From NCBI GenBank assembly GCA_023441125.1, contig JAEZQV010000237.1, forward strand, positions 1 to 10,734: DNA of 10,734 nucleotides. The letters run 5' to 3'. The notes beneath the pieces were generated by a model. That model saw only the letters and a list, made by a program, of their open reading frames with translations, was not told the DNA's origin and ran no database searches. This document shows positions 1-6,593 of the stretch, one piece after another. Numbering within the stretch: the stretch's first letter is position 1; each line of letters begins with the position of its first letter. Origin of the DNA: Bacillota bacterium. Its GTDB lineage: Bacteria; Bacillota_C; Negativicutes; Sporomusales; Sporomusaceae. Position numbers and translations under genes: made by a program.

Positions 1-98
1 GTCCATAAGCCTTGATAAGCAAGAATAAACCGGCAGGCTTGCTGCTTAGTAATTATTAAAGTTGCCGCTTTCTGCTCATCCACAATACCATCTCCCAA
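1..98 (-). CDS. Winged-helix / YcaQ-type protein, N-terminus only (cut by window edge)
   Basis: A minus-strand frame is open from about position 98 to the window's left edge, so only about 32 residues are visible. They read ITKQQACRFILAYQGLW near the end, which I recognise as the opening of the winged-helix DNA-binding / YcaQ-like (DUF1006-type) family, where an ITK-Q-ARRF-L-YQGL stretch is typical. No ATG is available in this frame. Two starts are plausible: TTG at 98, with AAGGGG at 106-111 seven bases upstream, or GTG at 83, with GGGAGA at 91-96 seven bases upstream. I use the longer one. The gene follows the HAD phosphatase on the same strand after about 64 bases and may be co-transcribed. 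Family members include DNA interstrand crosslink glycosylases, but the catalytic part lies outside the window, so function cannot be confirmed. Confidence 0.5.
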   Translation of the reverse strand, partial: MGDGIVDEQKAATLIITKQQACRFILAYQGLW

Positions 99-130
99 TG
101 CCGTTCCCCTTCTTGTTCGCCGTATAATGA

Positions 131-164
131 GAAGCAATAGAGTTATTGAACCAGCTATTGCTTC
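131..164. repeat. 10-bp perfect inverted repeat at the HAD stop codon
   Basis: GAAGCAATAG (131-140) and CTATTGCTTC (155-164) can form a 10-bp stem with a 14-base loop. One arm overlaps the stop codon of the HAD gene (163-165). No U-run follows in either direction, so it is not a standard intrinsic terminator. It may be an mRNA 3'-end or processing structure between the two minus-strand genes. Confidence 0.45.
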
Positions 165-825
165 AGCTACTCCGTAACTCTGCCGGAAAGCCAGCCTCAA
201 TCCATGCGCGAAAATCCTCCACTGAGCAAAAAACCAGTTCAGGGTTCATGGCCTTAACTTGCCCGCTACTCGCCGTATTCGCCCAAACGGCGCCGATTGC
301 GACCGTTCCCACCGCCTGCGCCGCCTTGATATCATACGCGGTATCGCCAATGTACGCAACATCCTTGGGTTCATAGTTCCACAAGCTAAGCACCTGTTTG
401 ATGTGAGCCGGTTTAGCCGCACCATGTTCCGAGCCGGTTTGCACCACCTCGAAAAACTTGCCCAAGCCCGAATGCCGCAGGGAAATCGCCATCGTGCCGG
501 CTCCTTTGCCGGAAACAATGGCCAGCCGGACCTTTCGTTCCTTTAGCAGCGCTAAGGCGGCTTCCACTCCGGGAAACGGCTTGGCATATTCCGTATGGGC
601 CTGATCATAGGCTGCCAAATAATATTGCAGACTTTCCTCCCACTGGCCAGGCAGCAGTTTTTTCAGCACCCCCTCTTCGCTGGGTCCAAACAATGCGTGT
701 ATTTCAGCATCCGAGTATTCACGGCCAAGGAATTGCCGCAAAGTGCTGCGGAAGCCGCTGTAGCACACCGGCAGTGAATTCAGCAGCGTACCGTCCAAGT
801 CAAATATCATTCCGCGAAAATTCAT
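163..825 (-). CDS. HAD-superfamily hydrolase, phosphoglycolate phosphatase-like
   Basis: This 220-residue cytosolic protein carries all four HAD motifs in order. Motif I is DLDGT at residues 9-13, with nucleophile Asp9 and acid/base Asp11. Motif II is the serine of IVSGKG at 105. Motif III is Lys138 in GAAKP. Motif IV is GDTAYD at 160-165. Residues of about 15-85 form the helical cap of subfamily IA (the PGP/beta-phosphoglucomutase group). Such proteins hydrolyse small phosphomonoesters such as 2-phosphoglycolate or nucleoside monophosphates; the substrate cannot be read from sequence. The start is supported by AAGGAG at 834-839, eight bases upstream. It lies downstream of the AraC-type regulator but behind a terminator, so it probably has its own promoter within 840-880. 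Length is normal for the family and nothing is broken. Confidence 0.88.
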   Translation of the reverse strand: MNFRGMIFDLDGTLLNSLPVCYSGFRSTLRQFLGREYSDAEIHALFGPSEEGVLKKLLPGQWEESLQYYLAAYDQAHTEYAKPFPGVEAALALLKERKVRLAIVSGKGAGTMAISLRHSGLGKFFEVVQTGSEHGAAKPAHIKQVLSLWNYEPKDVAYIGDTAYDIKAAQAVGTVAIGAVWANTASSGQVKAMNPELVFCSVEDFRAWIEAGFPAELRSS

Positions 826-880
826 CTGCTTTTCTCCTTAAAACAGCATTTGCTCATAGCCTGATGACAAATCGGTTTTT

Positions 881-921
881 AATTTTAAAAGGCTGCATCC
901 CGCAACTTCGGAATGCAGCCT
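881..921 (-). terminator. Intrinsic terminator after the AraC/GyrI-like gene
   Basis: AGGCTGCAT (890-898) pairs with ATGCAGCCT (913-921). After one mismatch, three more pairs extend the stem to a 6-base loop. Read on the minus strand, the stem is followed by TTTTAAAATT. It lies about 75 bases past the stop of the AraC-type gene and separates it from the HAD gene. Confidence 0.72.
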
Positions 922-994
922 CTAGTAATTGCTAGTCAGTTGCTCACAGTTATAATCAAATTTATTCTATATGGAAATATTCGTCAATACTTTC

Positions 995-1873
995 TTATAT
1001 TGAGTTCTTCTTAATTAGCGGTATCCAAACTTCAAAACGATAGTCCAGACTATGAATATCCCCCTCATAATAGACCTCAATATCCGGTCCGTTGCCTCGC
1101 TCATAGCCGCCTGCCGGAAAAAACTCGGTATAAATTCGTTTGAAAAGTTCCTGGATCGCATTCGGCACCGGGCCACTGGCTTCAAACACTCCCCAGGTCA
1201 AAGCCGGAATAATGAAAGTTTCAAACCCTGCCGCTTTCACGCCGGCAGTATTCTCAACAGCAATAACATAAACAAACTCAGCGTTGGCACCTTCCTTACA
1301 AATCCCGAGCAGATTTTTTCCTATTTGACCGCCTGCCGCAGCCATACTGCCAAGTCTGCCAATACTGCCATTTTGTCTCAATTCATCCCAAAATTGTGGA
1401 ATCCGTTCCAATTGGGCCTCATTGGCCGTAGAAACTCTAAGCGCTTTTCCCAAGATCGAGAATGCGGGTTTTTCAACAATTCGATAATTCATTTCCTTGT
1501 CTCCTCGCAGCGAAATATGAAAGGATAGGCGTGGATAAGCCTTTAGCCGGACTCCTGTCCTACGCGCAGCCGTGGGTGTAATGCCGTGCAGTTTTTGAAA
1601 TGCACGGGTGAAGGAGACAGGCGAATCATAACCATATGTAAGCGCCAAATCAATGATTTTGCTATCACTGGTTTGCAGTTCAAACGCTGCCAGAGTAAGC
1701 CTGCGCCGCCGGATGTACTCTGATAAGAGAACATCCGTAATAAAAGCGAACATTCTTTGAAAATGATACACGGAACAGCATGCCAACGCTGCTGCTGTCT
1801 TAAAATCAATTTCCCCAGCCAGGTTCTCCTCAATATACCTCATCGCTCTGTCCATTCTCTCCGGCCAATCCAT
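995..1873 (-). CDS. AraC-family regulator with GyrI-like effector-binding domain
   Basis: This 292-residue protein has an AraC-type double helix-turn-helix at its N-terminus (about residues 5-106). The second recognition unit is DLALTYGYDSPVSFTRAFQK, followed by the conserved GITP. Residues from about 127 to 288 form a GyrI-like / AraC effector-binding domain, with the opening MNYRIVEKPAFSILG and the late FPAGGYERG and FEVWIPL segments typical of that fold. The layout is that of Rob/BmrR-like regulators, in which the C-terminal domain binds amphipathic or aromatic small molecules and the N-terminal part binds DNA as a monomer. GGGAGG at 1880-1885, six bases before the ATG, fixes the start. 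It is monocistronic, with a terminator behind it and a likely extended -10 promoter in front. No efflux pump or other obvious target is adjacent, so the regulon is unknown and autoregulation is possible. Confidence 0.9.
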   Translation of the reverse strand: MDWPERMDRAMRYIEENLAGEIDFKTAAALACCSVYHFQRMFAFITDVLLSEYIRRRRLTLAAFELQTSDSKIIDLALTYGYDSPVSFTRAFQKLHGITPTAARRTGVRLKAYPRLSFHISLRGDKEMNYRIVEKPAFSILGKALRVSTANEAQLERIPQFWDELRQNGSIGRLGSMAAAGGQIGKNLLGICKEGANAEFVYVIAVENTAGVKAAGFETFIIPALTWGVFEASGPVPNAIQELFKRIYTEFFPAGGYERGNGPDIEVYYEGDIHSLDYRFEVWIPLIKKNSI

Positions 1874-1894
1874 ACATTTCCTCCCTTCCCTTGT

Positions 1895-1903
1895 AGTATA
1901 ACA
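1895..1903 (-). promoter_or_regulatory. Candidate extended -10 promoter of the AraC/GyrI-like gene
   Basis: Read on the minus strand, TGTTATACT is an extended -10 (TGn plus TATACT). It lies about 20 bases upstream of the start codon and just before the GGGAGG ribosome binding site. I see no good -35 at 16-18 bases, which fits extended -10 use. The leader would be very short (about 15 bases). Confidence 0.5.
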
Positions 1904-2020
1904 GGAAGGACCAACGGGTAACGCAACTTTTCGTGCACTAATGTGTTGACCGGGACAGCATGAGTTAGTGGACAGATAGTTCCTGACACCAAAATTTCAC
2001 ACAAGCGTAAGTGACAACAG

Positions 2021-2038
2021 CATCAGTGGGACGGTTCT
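2021..2038 (+). repeat. Left terminal inverted repeat of the RAYT element
   Basis: CATCAGTGGGACGGTTCT matches the reverse complement of the right end (2856-2873) at 17 of 18 bases. It begins six bases beyond the transposase stop codon. GGGACGGTTCT-type ends are a recurrent companion of this transposase type in Firmicute genomes, as far as I recall. Confidence 0.8.
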
Positions 2039-2044
2039 TTTGAT

Positions 2045-2806
2045 TCATGCACGTGCAATTATACTCTGCGTCATGCCTGTTAATCTTGCTATCTGTCGCG
2101 TCGATATCCCTTCGCTTTTCTTAATCTGCCGCAGCAGCTCATTCCGTTTTTCTTTTTCCATAGTTTGTAGCTCAGTAAGAATAGTAAGCTGGGTCAGTTT
2201 TTGTATCACAGCCTTAGCTTCTTGATCTGTTAATTTATTTATGGAGTAAACCATTATAGCGTTATCTGCAGACTTTTCGTTCATAAACTCTTTAAACATA
2301 TTAACTGCGACTTCTCGCTTCGGCGAGAACATACCTAAAACAAAATCAATGTCAATCAATCTACTCATTTTAGAATATTCCGGGTAGCTACTCCATGGAT
2401 ATGTTTCTAATTTTTGTTCTTTGCCAATTTTGATAGGGTTTTGATGAATATAACGTAATACTATCAAAAAATATTCGTTTGTCTCTACAGCTTCACTTTT
2501 AAACCGGTCTTGAAATAAATGACCACAACGGCCATACTTCTGGTTGAACCATGATACATAACTTACGCCAATTCTTTTCACAGATTTCGCTATCGGTTCT
2601 AGGCCTTCTTTTATTAGCAGATGTACGTGATTATCCATGAGACAATACCCGTAAATAGCATATTGACTTACCTCTTTATAATGCTGCAAACACCACATGA
2701 ACTTCTTTCTATCTGCATCATCTTCAAATATACTTTGTTTATTAATACCTCGTATCATTAAATGGTAAATCCCACTTTGACTTGGTTGTCGCGCTTGTCT
2801 TGGCAT
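2045..2806 (-). CDS. REP-associated tyrosine transposase (Y1/HUH, IS200-like)
   Basis: This 253-residue transposase belongs to the Y1_Tnp (PF01797) family in its RAYT branch. The HUH metal-binding motif is His60-Val-His62 in MDNHVHLL. The likely catalytic tyrosine is Tyr119 in LRYIHQNP. GHLFQDRFKSE (residues 95-105) is also characteristic. A C-terminal helix-turn-helix-like segment (GISTRQIARLTGMTQ, about 234-248) is typical of the longer Firmicute members. These enzymes cut single-stranded DNA through a 5'-phosphotyrosine and act on short palindromic repeats. The ATG at 2806 is preceded by GAGGTGG about six bases upstream. The frame is intact and both catalytic motifs are present, so the enzyme may be active. 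The gene lies inside an inverted-repeat-bounded element and is expressed away from the truncated gene to its right. Confidence 0.9.
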   Translation of the reverse strand: MPRQARQPSQSGIYHLMIRGINKQSIFEDDADRKKFMWCLQHYKEVSQYAIYGYCLMDNHVHLLIKEGLEPIAKSVKRIGVSYVSWFNQKYGRCGHLFQDRFKSEAVETNEYFLIVLRYIHQNPIKIGKEQKLETYPWSSYPEYSKMSRLIDIDFVLGMFSPKREVAVNMFKEFMNEKSADNAIMVYSINKLTDQEAKAVIQKLTQLTILTELQTMEKEKRNELLRQIKKSEGISTRQIARLTGMTQSIIARA

Positions 2807-2855
2807 AATTCACCACCTCAACTTAATTTTACCATTTTATTTATAATGCATCAAT

Positions 2856-2873
2856 AGAACCGTCCCTCTGATG
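2856..2873 (-). repeat. Right terminal inverted repeat of the RAYT element
   Basis: AGAACCGTCCCTCTGATG, the reverse complement of the left end except for one base. Its last bases supply the TGA that closes the upstream side of the truncated substrate-binding-protein frame, so the gene remnant starts exactly at the element boundary. Confidence 0.8.
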
Positions 2874-2874
2874 A

Positions 2875-3489
2875 AAGGCCAATAGTCCTATCAAAACCCC
2901 TCAGGATCTTATCGGCAAAAAGATTGGCATATCCAGCCAGGGCGGCTGCCATGAATATACGCCTTATGCCTATCTTGAAAAAAATGGTATACCTGAACCC
3001 AAAGGCAAAGTGGAATTCACGCTCGTTCCGCAGACATCACTGGAGCAGGCCTTACGCCAGGGGGATATCGATGTTGCGGGCTTTCACGCCAATCCGGATC
3101 AAATCGGCACCAAAGGGGAATTTCGCGTTCTATTCAGTGACTATGATGTTTGGGGTGGTATTGGCGGGAACGCGCCAACTTACTTCAGTGAGAAATTCAT
3201 TAGCGAAAAACCCGATGTTGTAAGACGCTTTGTTACGGCTATGGCCAAAATTCACGACTGGGCCAATGCCAATCCGCAACAGGCGGCTGAAATTACAGCC
3301 AGGCGCGCTAAGGTACCCGTTGACAGGGTAAGACCGGTTTATTATGCGCCTCATGCTCTCATCAAAGAAGAAACGGTGACCGTGTGGATTGAACTGCTGA
3401 AAAGATTTGGTGAGATAAAAGGCGATATTAGACCGGATCAAATCTATACCAATGAGTTCAATCCGTTTACTCCGCAGGCGAAAAAATAG
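2875..3489 (+). pseudogene. 5'-truncated ABC substrate-binding protein (nitrate/sulfonate/taurine type)
   Basis: The frame is open from 2875, immediately right of the transposase element, to a TAA at 3487-3489 and encodes about 204 residues. It begins with PQDLIGKKIGISSQGG, the usual mid-protein DLKGKKIG segment of NMT1/SsuA/TauA-like periplasmic binding proteins. It continues through the family pattern LVPQTSLEQALRQGDIDVAG and a full C-terminal lobe ending NEFNPFTPQAKK. About the first 120 residues, including the signal peptide, are missing, as are any ribosome binding site and promoter. A GTG at 3010 could begin a shorter frame but would still lack the N-terminal lobe, so I call the whole a remnant. 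No matching permease or ATPase lies nearby. The preserved frame suggests recent truncation. Confidence 0.75.
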
Positions 3490-3499
3490 TTAGATATGG

Positions 3500-3560
3500 A
3501 AAAGCACCAGCGGCGTGACCAAATTACGGAATTCGGTCACGCCGTTACCATTCGTTTTTT
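3500..3560. terminator. Bidirectional terminator between convergent genes
   Basis: CGGCGTGACC (3511-3520) pairs perfectly with GGTCACGCCG (3535-3544), and an inner AATT/AATT pair extends the hairpin. TTTTTT follows on the plus strand at 3555-3560, and TTTT follows on the minus strand at 3500-3503. It sits between the truncated binding-protein gene (plus) and the ABC operon (minus). Both U-runs are several bases from the stem, so efficiency is uncertain. Confidence 0.6.
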
Positions 3561-3613
3561 CCAGACACTGTCACATTGCGTAAAGACTTGCCAGTCGGCC
3601 GACCACCATAACC

Positions 3614-4375
3614 CTACTGGTTAGCCGGTGGCAATGAATGATTGGTAAACTGGGCGGTAAAGGCTTTTATCCGTTCATTAGCTGAGGAAAATATCTGTGC
3701 CGGCGGACCTTCCGCGAGAATAGAGCCCTCATTCATGAATACCACTTTGCCGGCCACTTCCCGGGCAAACTTCATTTCATGGGTGACAATTACCATCGTC
3801 ATGCCTTCTTGCGCCAGTTTTTTCAAGACCGCCAATACCTCGCTCACTAATTCCGGGTCTAAGGCCGAGGTTGGTTCATCAAGCAAAATTACCTCCGGTT
3901 CCATAGCCATAGCCCGCGCAATAGCCACCCGCTGTTTTTGGCCGCCGGAAAGCTGTCCGGGATACGCGGCCAGCTTTTGCTCCAGGCCAACTTTCGTGAG
4001 CCACAGCGTCCCTACTTCAATGGCCTGCTGTGTAGGAAGCTTTTTTACGACCAGTAACCCTTCGATAACATTTGCCAGCGCCGTTTTATGCGGAAAAAGA
4101 TTAAACTGCTGAAACACCATGCCGGTTCTTTGCCGTAACTGACGAACCAATTCGCCGTTCGGAGCTGATTTTTGCCTGTCCAGAATCAGATCACCAATGC
4201 GGACCTGGCCACTGTCCGGGGTTTCCAAATAATTCAGGCAGCGTAACAACGTGGTCTTGCCTGAACCGCTCGAACCGATAATCGCACAGACCTCGCCTGG
4301 CTTTACCCGCAGATTGACACCTTTTAAAATTGGCGCATTGCCAAAACTCTTATACAAGCCGGTAACCTCAATCAT
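3614..4375 (-). CDS. Polar amino acid (probably cystine) ABC transporter ATPase
   Basis: This 253-residue ATP-binding subunit belongs to the polar-amino-acid uptake class and powers import at the inner face of the membrane. Walker A is GSSGSGKT at 34-41, the Q-loop is near Gln89-90, the signature LSGGQ is at 142-146, Walker B is VILLDEP at 162-168 with Glu167, and the switch His is 199 in VTHEM. I chose the ATG at 4375 rather than a longer frame from 4456. It forms an ATGA overlap with the permease stop, is preceded by GGGAGGG at 4387-4393, and gives the family's standard MIEV start. The sequence closely resembles E. coli TcyN/YecC and B. subtilis TcyC, which suggests cystine; glutamine or other polar amino acids remain possible. 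It is the last gene of the operon. Confidence 0.9.
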   Translation of the reverse strand: MIEVTGLYKSFGNAPILKGVNLRVKPGEVCAIIGSSGSGKTTLLRCLNYLETPDSGQVRIGDLILDRQKSAPNGELVRQLRQRTGMVFQQFNLFPHKTALANVIEGLLVVKKLPTQQAIEVGTLWLTKVGLEQKLAAYPGQLSGGQKQRVAIARAMAMEPEVILLDEPTSALDPELVSEVLAVLKKLAQEGMTMVIVTHEMKFAREVAGKVVFMNEGSILAEGPPAQIFSSANERIKAFTAQFTNHSLPPANQ

Positions 4376-5049
4376 GACGCTGATGACCCTCCCGGTATTT
4401 CCAGCTTTTTCTCCAGCCATTCCTGCACCCAGCCCATAGCGATAACCATTACCCAATAAAACACTGCTAAGGTAACGAAATAAGGCATGAACACGAACTG
4501 GGCCGAACTTTGTTCCTCTACCTGCCGGGTCAGTTCCGGCACAGTAACCACCGAGGCCAACGAGGAGGATTTTAAGGTATCAATCAGGCAGTTCCACAAA
4601 GGCGGTACGGCAATCCGCACCGCCTGCGGCAGTATAATCCGGCGTAATATCTGCGAGTTGGTCATTCCCAAGGCTAGCGCCGCTTCCCACTGCCCCCGGC
4701 TGATGGAAAGAATGGTCGCCCGGAAAATCTCCGAAATATATGCGCCAAAATGCAAAATAAGGCCGGTTACAGCGGCAGGATAAGGGTCAAGCACAATATG
4801 AAAAGAAGTTAAGCCGAAATACAGGATCAGCAGCTGCACCAACAGCGGCGTGCCACGGAAAAAGGATATATATACTTTGGCAATATACTGCAGGAGCTTA
4901 ACTTTAGCTATTCTCATCAACGCCACGATTAAACCCAGCAGAACCGCGCCAGCCATGGCAATCAGACTGATCTCGATAGTGACCAGAGCTCCCTGCGCTA
5001 AAATAGGCAGGGAGTTAAGCACGATCAACCATTCTCTATTTACTAACAT
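4372..5049 (-). CDS. Polar amino acid (probably cystine) ABC transporter permease
   Basis: This roughly 225-residue inner-membrane subunit belongs to the HisM/GlnP family (TIGR01726-type). Several hydrophobic segments are visible: about 20-45, 60-82, 88-105 and 185-206. The cytoplasmic EAA loop that docks on the ATPase is [20 protein letters not shown], about 119-138. [11 protein letters not shown] near residues 63-73 is a hallmark of amino acid permeases. It closely resembles TcyL/YecS-type cystine permeases. The ATG at 5049 is my choice; GTG and TTG codons at 5055 and 5058 are alternatives. With any of them the start overlaps the end of the binding-protein gene (stop at 5036), and the ATPase start overlaps this gene's stop. 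The three genes are therefore likely translationally coupled. The ribosome binding site (GGTG) is weak, consistent with coupling. Confidence 0.88.
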   Translation of the reverse strand: MLVNREWLIVLNSLPILAQGALVTIEISLIAMAGAVLLGLIVALMRIAKVKLLQYIAKVYISFFRGTPLLVQLLILYFGLTSFHIVLDPYPAAVTGLILHFGAYISEIFRATILSISRGQWEAALALGMTNSQILRRIILPQAVRIAVPPLWNCLIDTLKSSSLASVVTVPELTRQVEEQSSAQFVFMPYFVTLAVFYWVMVIAMGWVQEWLEKKLEIPGGSSAS

Positions 5050-5848
5050 CTTCACCAAACCACTTTTGGGATATTTTCAAGTAGGTCCCATCCGCATAGA
5101 TCTCTTTTAACGCTTTATTAACCGCTTCCACCAGTTCCGGCGAGCCTTTGCGGAAAGCAAAGCCCATCTTGGCCTGGTCAAAAGACGGTCCCGCTACTTT
5201 AAGCTGCTGATTGGGGTTTTTTAATAAATACTCGGCAACAAATAACCGGTCATTTACCGTTGCTTCAATCCGGTTGGCCGCCAAATCGGCGAAAATCTCA
5301 TTGGCTCCTTTATAATATTGGATATTGGCGCCGGCTTTCTTGGCTATTTCATCCCAGTTACTGCCTTGCGTCACACCGACTTTACGGCCTTTGAGATCTG
5401 CCTGTCCCTTAATATCTGCCGTATTTTTATTTATCACCACTTGTCCGCCGGAAACGGTATACGGATCGGAGAAATCGTATTTAGCCAGCCGTTCCTGATT
5501 GATGGTTACCTGATTCGCAATCACGTCAAAGCGTTCTGCGTCAAGACCGGCAAACATGGCTTTCCATTCGGTAGGCACGAACTCTGCTTTTACCCCCAGC
5601 CGTTTGGCTACTTCATTAATAATATCCACATCGAAGCCTTCCAGTTCGCCTTTTTCATTCTTAAAGGTAAACGGCGGATAGGTTCCCTCCGTGCCTACTT
5701 TGATGGTTCCCCGCTGTTTGACGGTTTCCAGCAGCGTCTGCTTTTTAGTCTCCGCCGCTTTTTCCGTTGTTTGTGAACCGCAGCCCACGGCCAGCAGTGC
5801 CACTGATAAACTTAAAATAAATACTAGTAACAAACTAATTTTACGCAT
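5036..5848 (-). CDS. Polar amino acid (probably cystine) ABC substrate-binding lipoprotein
   Basis: This 270-residue family 3 extracellular solute-binding protein has a lipoprotein signal: MRKISLLL, a hydrophobic stretch, then LLAVGC with the lipidated Cys23. The mature part carries GTYPPFTF, the family signature GFDVDIINEVAKRLG, NQVTI, KYDFSDPYTVSGG and DLKGRKVGVTQGS, and ends WFGEDVSK. These elements match the cystine-binding FliY/TcyJ and TcyA group well. The start is placed at 5848: AGGGAG (5857-5862) lies eight bases upstream and the signal peptide begins there. A GTG at 5914 would add 22 residues that break the signal peptide and has no properly spaced ribosome binding site. It is the first gene of the operon, and its leader carries an intrinsic terminator. 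Ligand identity is inferred from similarity only. Confidence 0.9.
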   Translation of the reverse strand: MRKISLLLVFILSLSVALLAVGCGSQTTEKAAETKKQTLLETVKQRGTIKVGTEGTYPPFTFKNEKGELEGFDVDIINEVAKRLGVKAEFVPTEWKAMFAGLDAERFDVIANQVTINQERLAKYDFSDPYTVSGGQVVINKNTADIKGQADLKGRKVGVTQGSNWDEIAKKAGANIQYYKGANEIFADLAANRIEATVNDRLFVAEYLLKNPNQQLKVAGPSFDQAKMGFAFRKGSPELVEAVNKALKEIYADGTYLKISQKWFGEDVSK

Positions 5849-5950
5849 TGTTCCAGCTCCCTTTACTATACTTTTAGCAAAAACTATGACCATCCCGGAC
5901 TTGGCTGCTCTCACATCCTCTCTGGTGTATTAAATAAGTCCTGGTAAAAC

Positions 5951-5988
5951 AAAAAAGCCGAAACACTTATTTGCCCATAAGCGTCTCG
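5951..5988 (-). terminator. Intrinsic terminator inside the ABC operon leader (putative attenuator)
   Basis: On the minus strand CGAGACGCUUAU and AUAAGUGUUUCG form a 12-bp stem (two G-U pairs) with a 6-base loop GGGCAA, followed by GGCUUUUUUG. No minus-strand gene lies upstream of it: the next gene leftward in transcription is the binding protein at 5848, and the next gene on the other side is divergent. It therefore sits in the 5' leader of the transporter operon. The 3' arm sequence AAATAAGT can also pair with ACTTATTT 25 bases downstream (around 5931-5938), a possible alternative fold. Confidence 0.75.
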
Positions 5989-6038
5989 ACCTTCAGTCTT
6001 CTGATCAGCCGGAGAATACAGCCGTTAATTTTATTTAA

Positions 6039-6067
6039 ATAATAACATTGAAAACTAAATAAAGCAA
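6039..6067 (-). promoter_or_regulatory. Candidate promoter of the amino acid ABC operon
   Basis: Read on the minus strand: TTGCTT (6062-6067), a 17-base spacer, then TATTAT (6039-6044), with TG one base before the -10 (extended -10). Transcription would start near 6032, giving a leader of about 184 bases that includes the terminator at 5951-5988. Confidence 0.55.
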
Positions 6068-6098
6068 TTGTTTTTATAAATATTCTGCAGTATTCTTC

Positions 6099-6190
6099 TT
6101 TTTTGTCACCCTTACGCAAACGGACGATCGACAAAATAACCTGACGTTAGCAGGAACGCAGACAATTACTCTTCTGAGCAAATTGTCACA
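6099..6190. promoter_or_regulatory. Cluster of four GACAA(A/T)(A/T) elements in the divergent intergenic region
   Basis: GACAA followed by two A/T bases occurs at 6130 and 6161 on the plus strand and, as TTGTC, at 6103-6107 and 6183-6187 for the minus strand. Both minus-strand copies read GTGACAA. The outer two start exactly 80 bp apart, and GACAATT (6161-6167) with AATTGTC (6181-6187) makes an inverted pair. This is a possible operator region between two amino-acid-related operons. The binding protein is unknown; the idea is only suggestive. Confidence 0.3.
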
Positions 6191-6226
6191 TTAAAAAAAA
6201 TCAATAAAACTGATTAAATTTATCAC

Positions 6227-6255
6227 TGCACAATCCCGGCGAGCTATGCTATTAT
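6227..6255 (+). promoter_or_regulatory. Weak candidate promoter of the T-box/leuA transcript
   Basis: TGCACA (6227-6232), a 17-base spacer and TATTAT (6250-6255) would start transcription near 6262, a few dozen bases before the first T-box element. The -35 match is poor and nearby AT-rich stretches offer alternatives. Confidence 0.35.
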
Positions 6256-6289
6256 TTAATTAGTAATTGGGTATCATAAAAAGTACATA

Positions 6290-6562
6290 ATACCTCTGGA
6301 AAAGCTATGAAAGGGAACAGTAGCCGCAACGTGATTTCAGAAAGCTGTTGGCTGATGCGAAGCAGTATGAGCAATGCGGTGAACTCACCCGGGAGCTTCT
6401 GGCTGAAAAGATGAGTAGGTCATGACGGCATCCACCGTTACCAGGATAGGCATGCAATGTGCCGATGAGCGTGTGTCAAGCATGAAATAGAGTGGTACCG
6501 CGGAAGTATTGGGCTTTCGTCTCTATAATCGTTTGTGGCGATTAGGAGACGAAGGCTTTTTT
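6290..6562 (+). promoter_or_regulatory. T-box riboswitch, leucine-specific
   Basis: This is a classic T-box leader ahead of the isopropylmalate synthase gene. Stem I opens with the conserved GGGAACAGTAG (about 6314-6324), with AGAAAG further along. The specifier region reads GAACTCACC, with the codon CTC (6384-6386, leucine) followed by a purine. The T-box sequence AGTGGTACCGCGG lies at 6491-6503. Its UGGU would pair with the ACCA end of tRNA-Leu, whose discriminator is A, consistent with leucine. A strong intrinsic terminator follows. Uncharged tRNA-Leu would stabilise the antiterminator and switch on transcription; charged tRNA lets the terminator form. The specifier assignment rests on local sequence only; I did not fold the whole stem. 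Confidence 0.92.
6513..6562 (+). terminator. Regulated terminator of the leucine T-box
   Basis: GCTTTCGTCTC (6513-6523) pairs with GAGACGAAGGC (6546-6556) as 11 bp with one U-G pair. TAATCG and CGATTA form an inner 6-bp helix, and TTTTTT follows (6557-6562). It lies directly after the T-box motif and 31 bases before the synthase start codon. Confidence 0.9.
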
Positions 6563-6593
6563 GCTTATACCGCAGCAGAATGGAGGATAGATA

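Larger units (their letters stand above)
2021..2873 (-). mobile_element. Compact REP-associated tyrosine transposase (RAYT) element
   Basis: An 853-bp unit is bounded by 18-bp inverted repeats that differ at one position, and it contains a single Y1-type transposase gene that nearly fills it. It is visibly AT-richer than the genes on both sides. Immediately right of the unit, a substrate-binding-protein reading frame opens without its 5' part, so insertion with deletion, or rearrangement at this end, is likely. No target-site duplication is evident, as expected for HUH single-strand transposition. Confidence 0.75.

Noticed and set aside
2924..3223. 99-codon plus-strand frame overlapping the truncated binding-protein gene
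   Set aside because: It lies out of frame with the recognisable NMT1/SsuA-like residues and has no family pattern; a shadow.
4376..4456. 27-residue N-terminal extension of the ABC ATPase
   Set aside because: It overlaps the permease C-terminus in another frame; the ATGA overlap and GGGAGGG support the start at 4375.
5849..5914. 22-residue N-terminal extension of the ABC binding protein from GTG 5914
   Set aside because: It would bury the lipoprotein signal peptide, and no correctly spaced ribosome binding site precedes it.
5951..6032. S-box, lysine or T-box riboswitch ahead of the ABC operon
   Set aside because: The region before the terminator is too short (about 45 bases) and lacks the conserved cores of these classes, so only an unclassified attenuator is claimed.
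6114..6160. ACGCA direct repeat (6114-6118 and 6156-6160) spaced 42 bp, as AraC-type half-sites
   Set aside because: Five bases is too short to support on its own; the GACAA cluster in the same region is the stronger signal.
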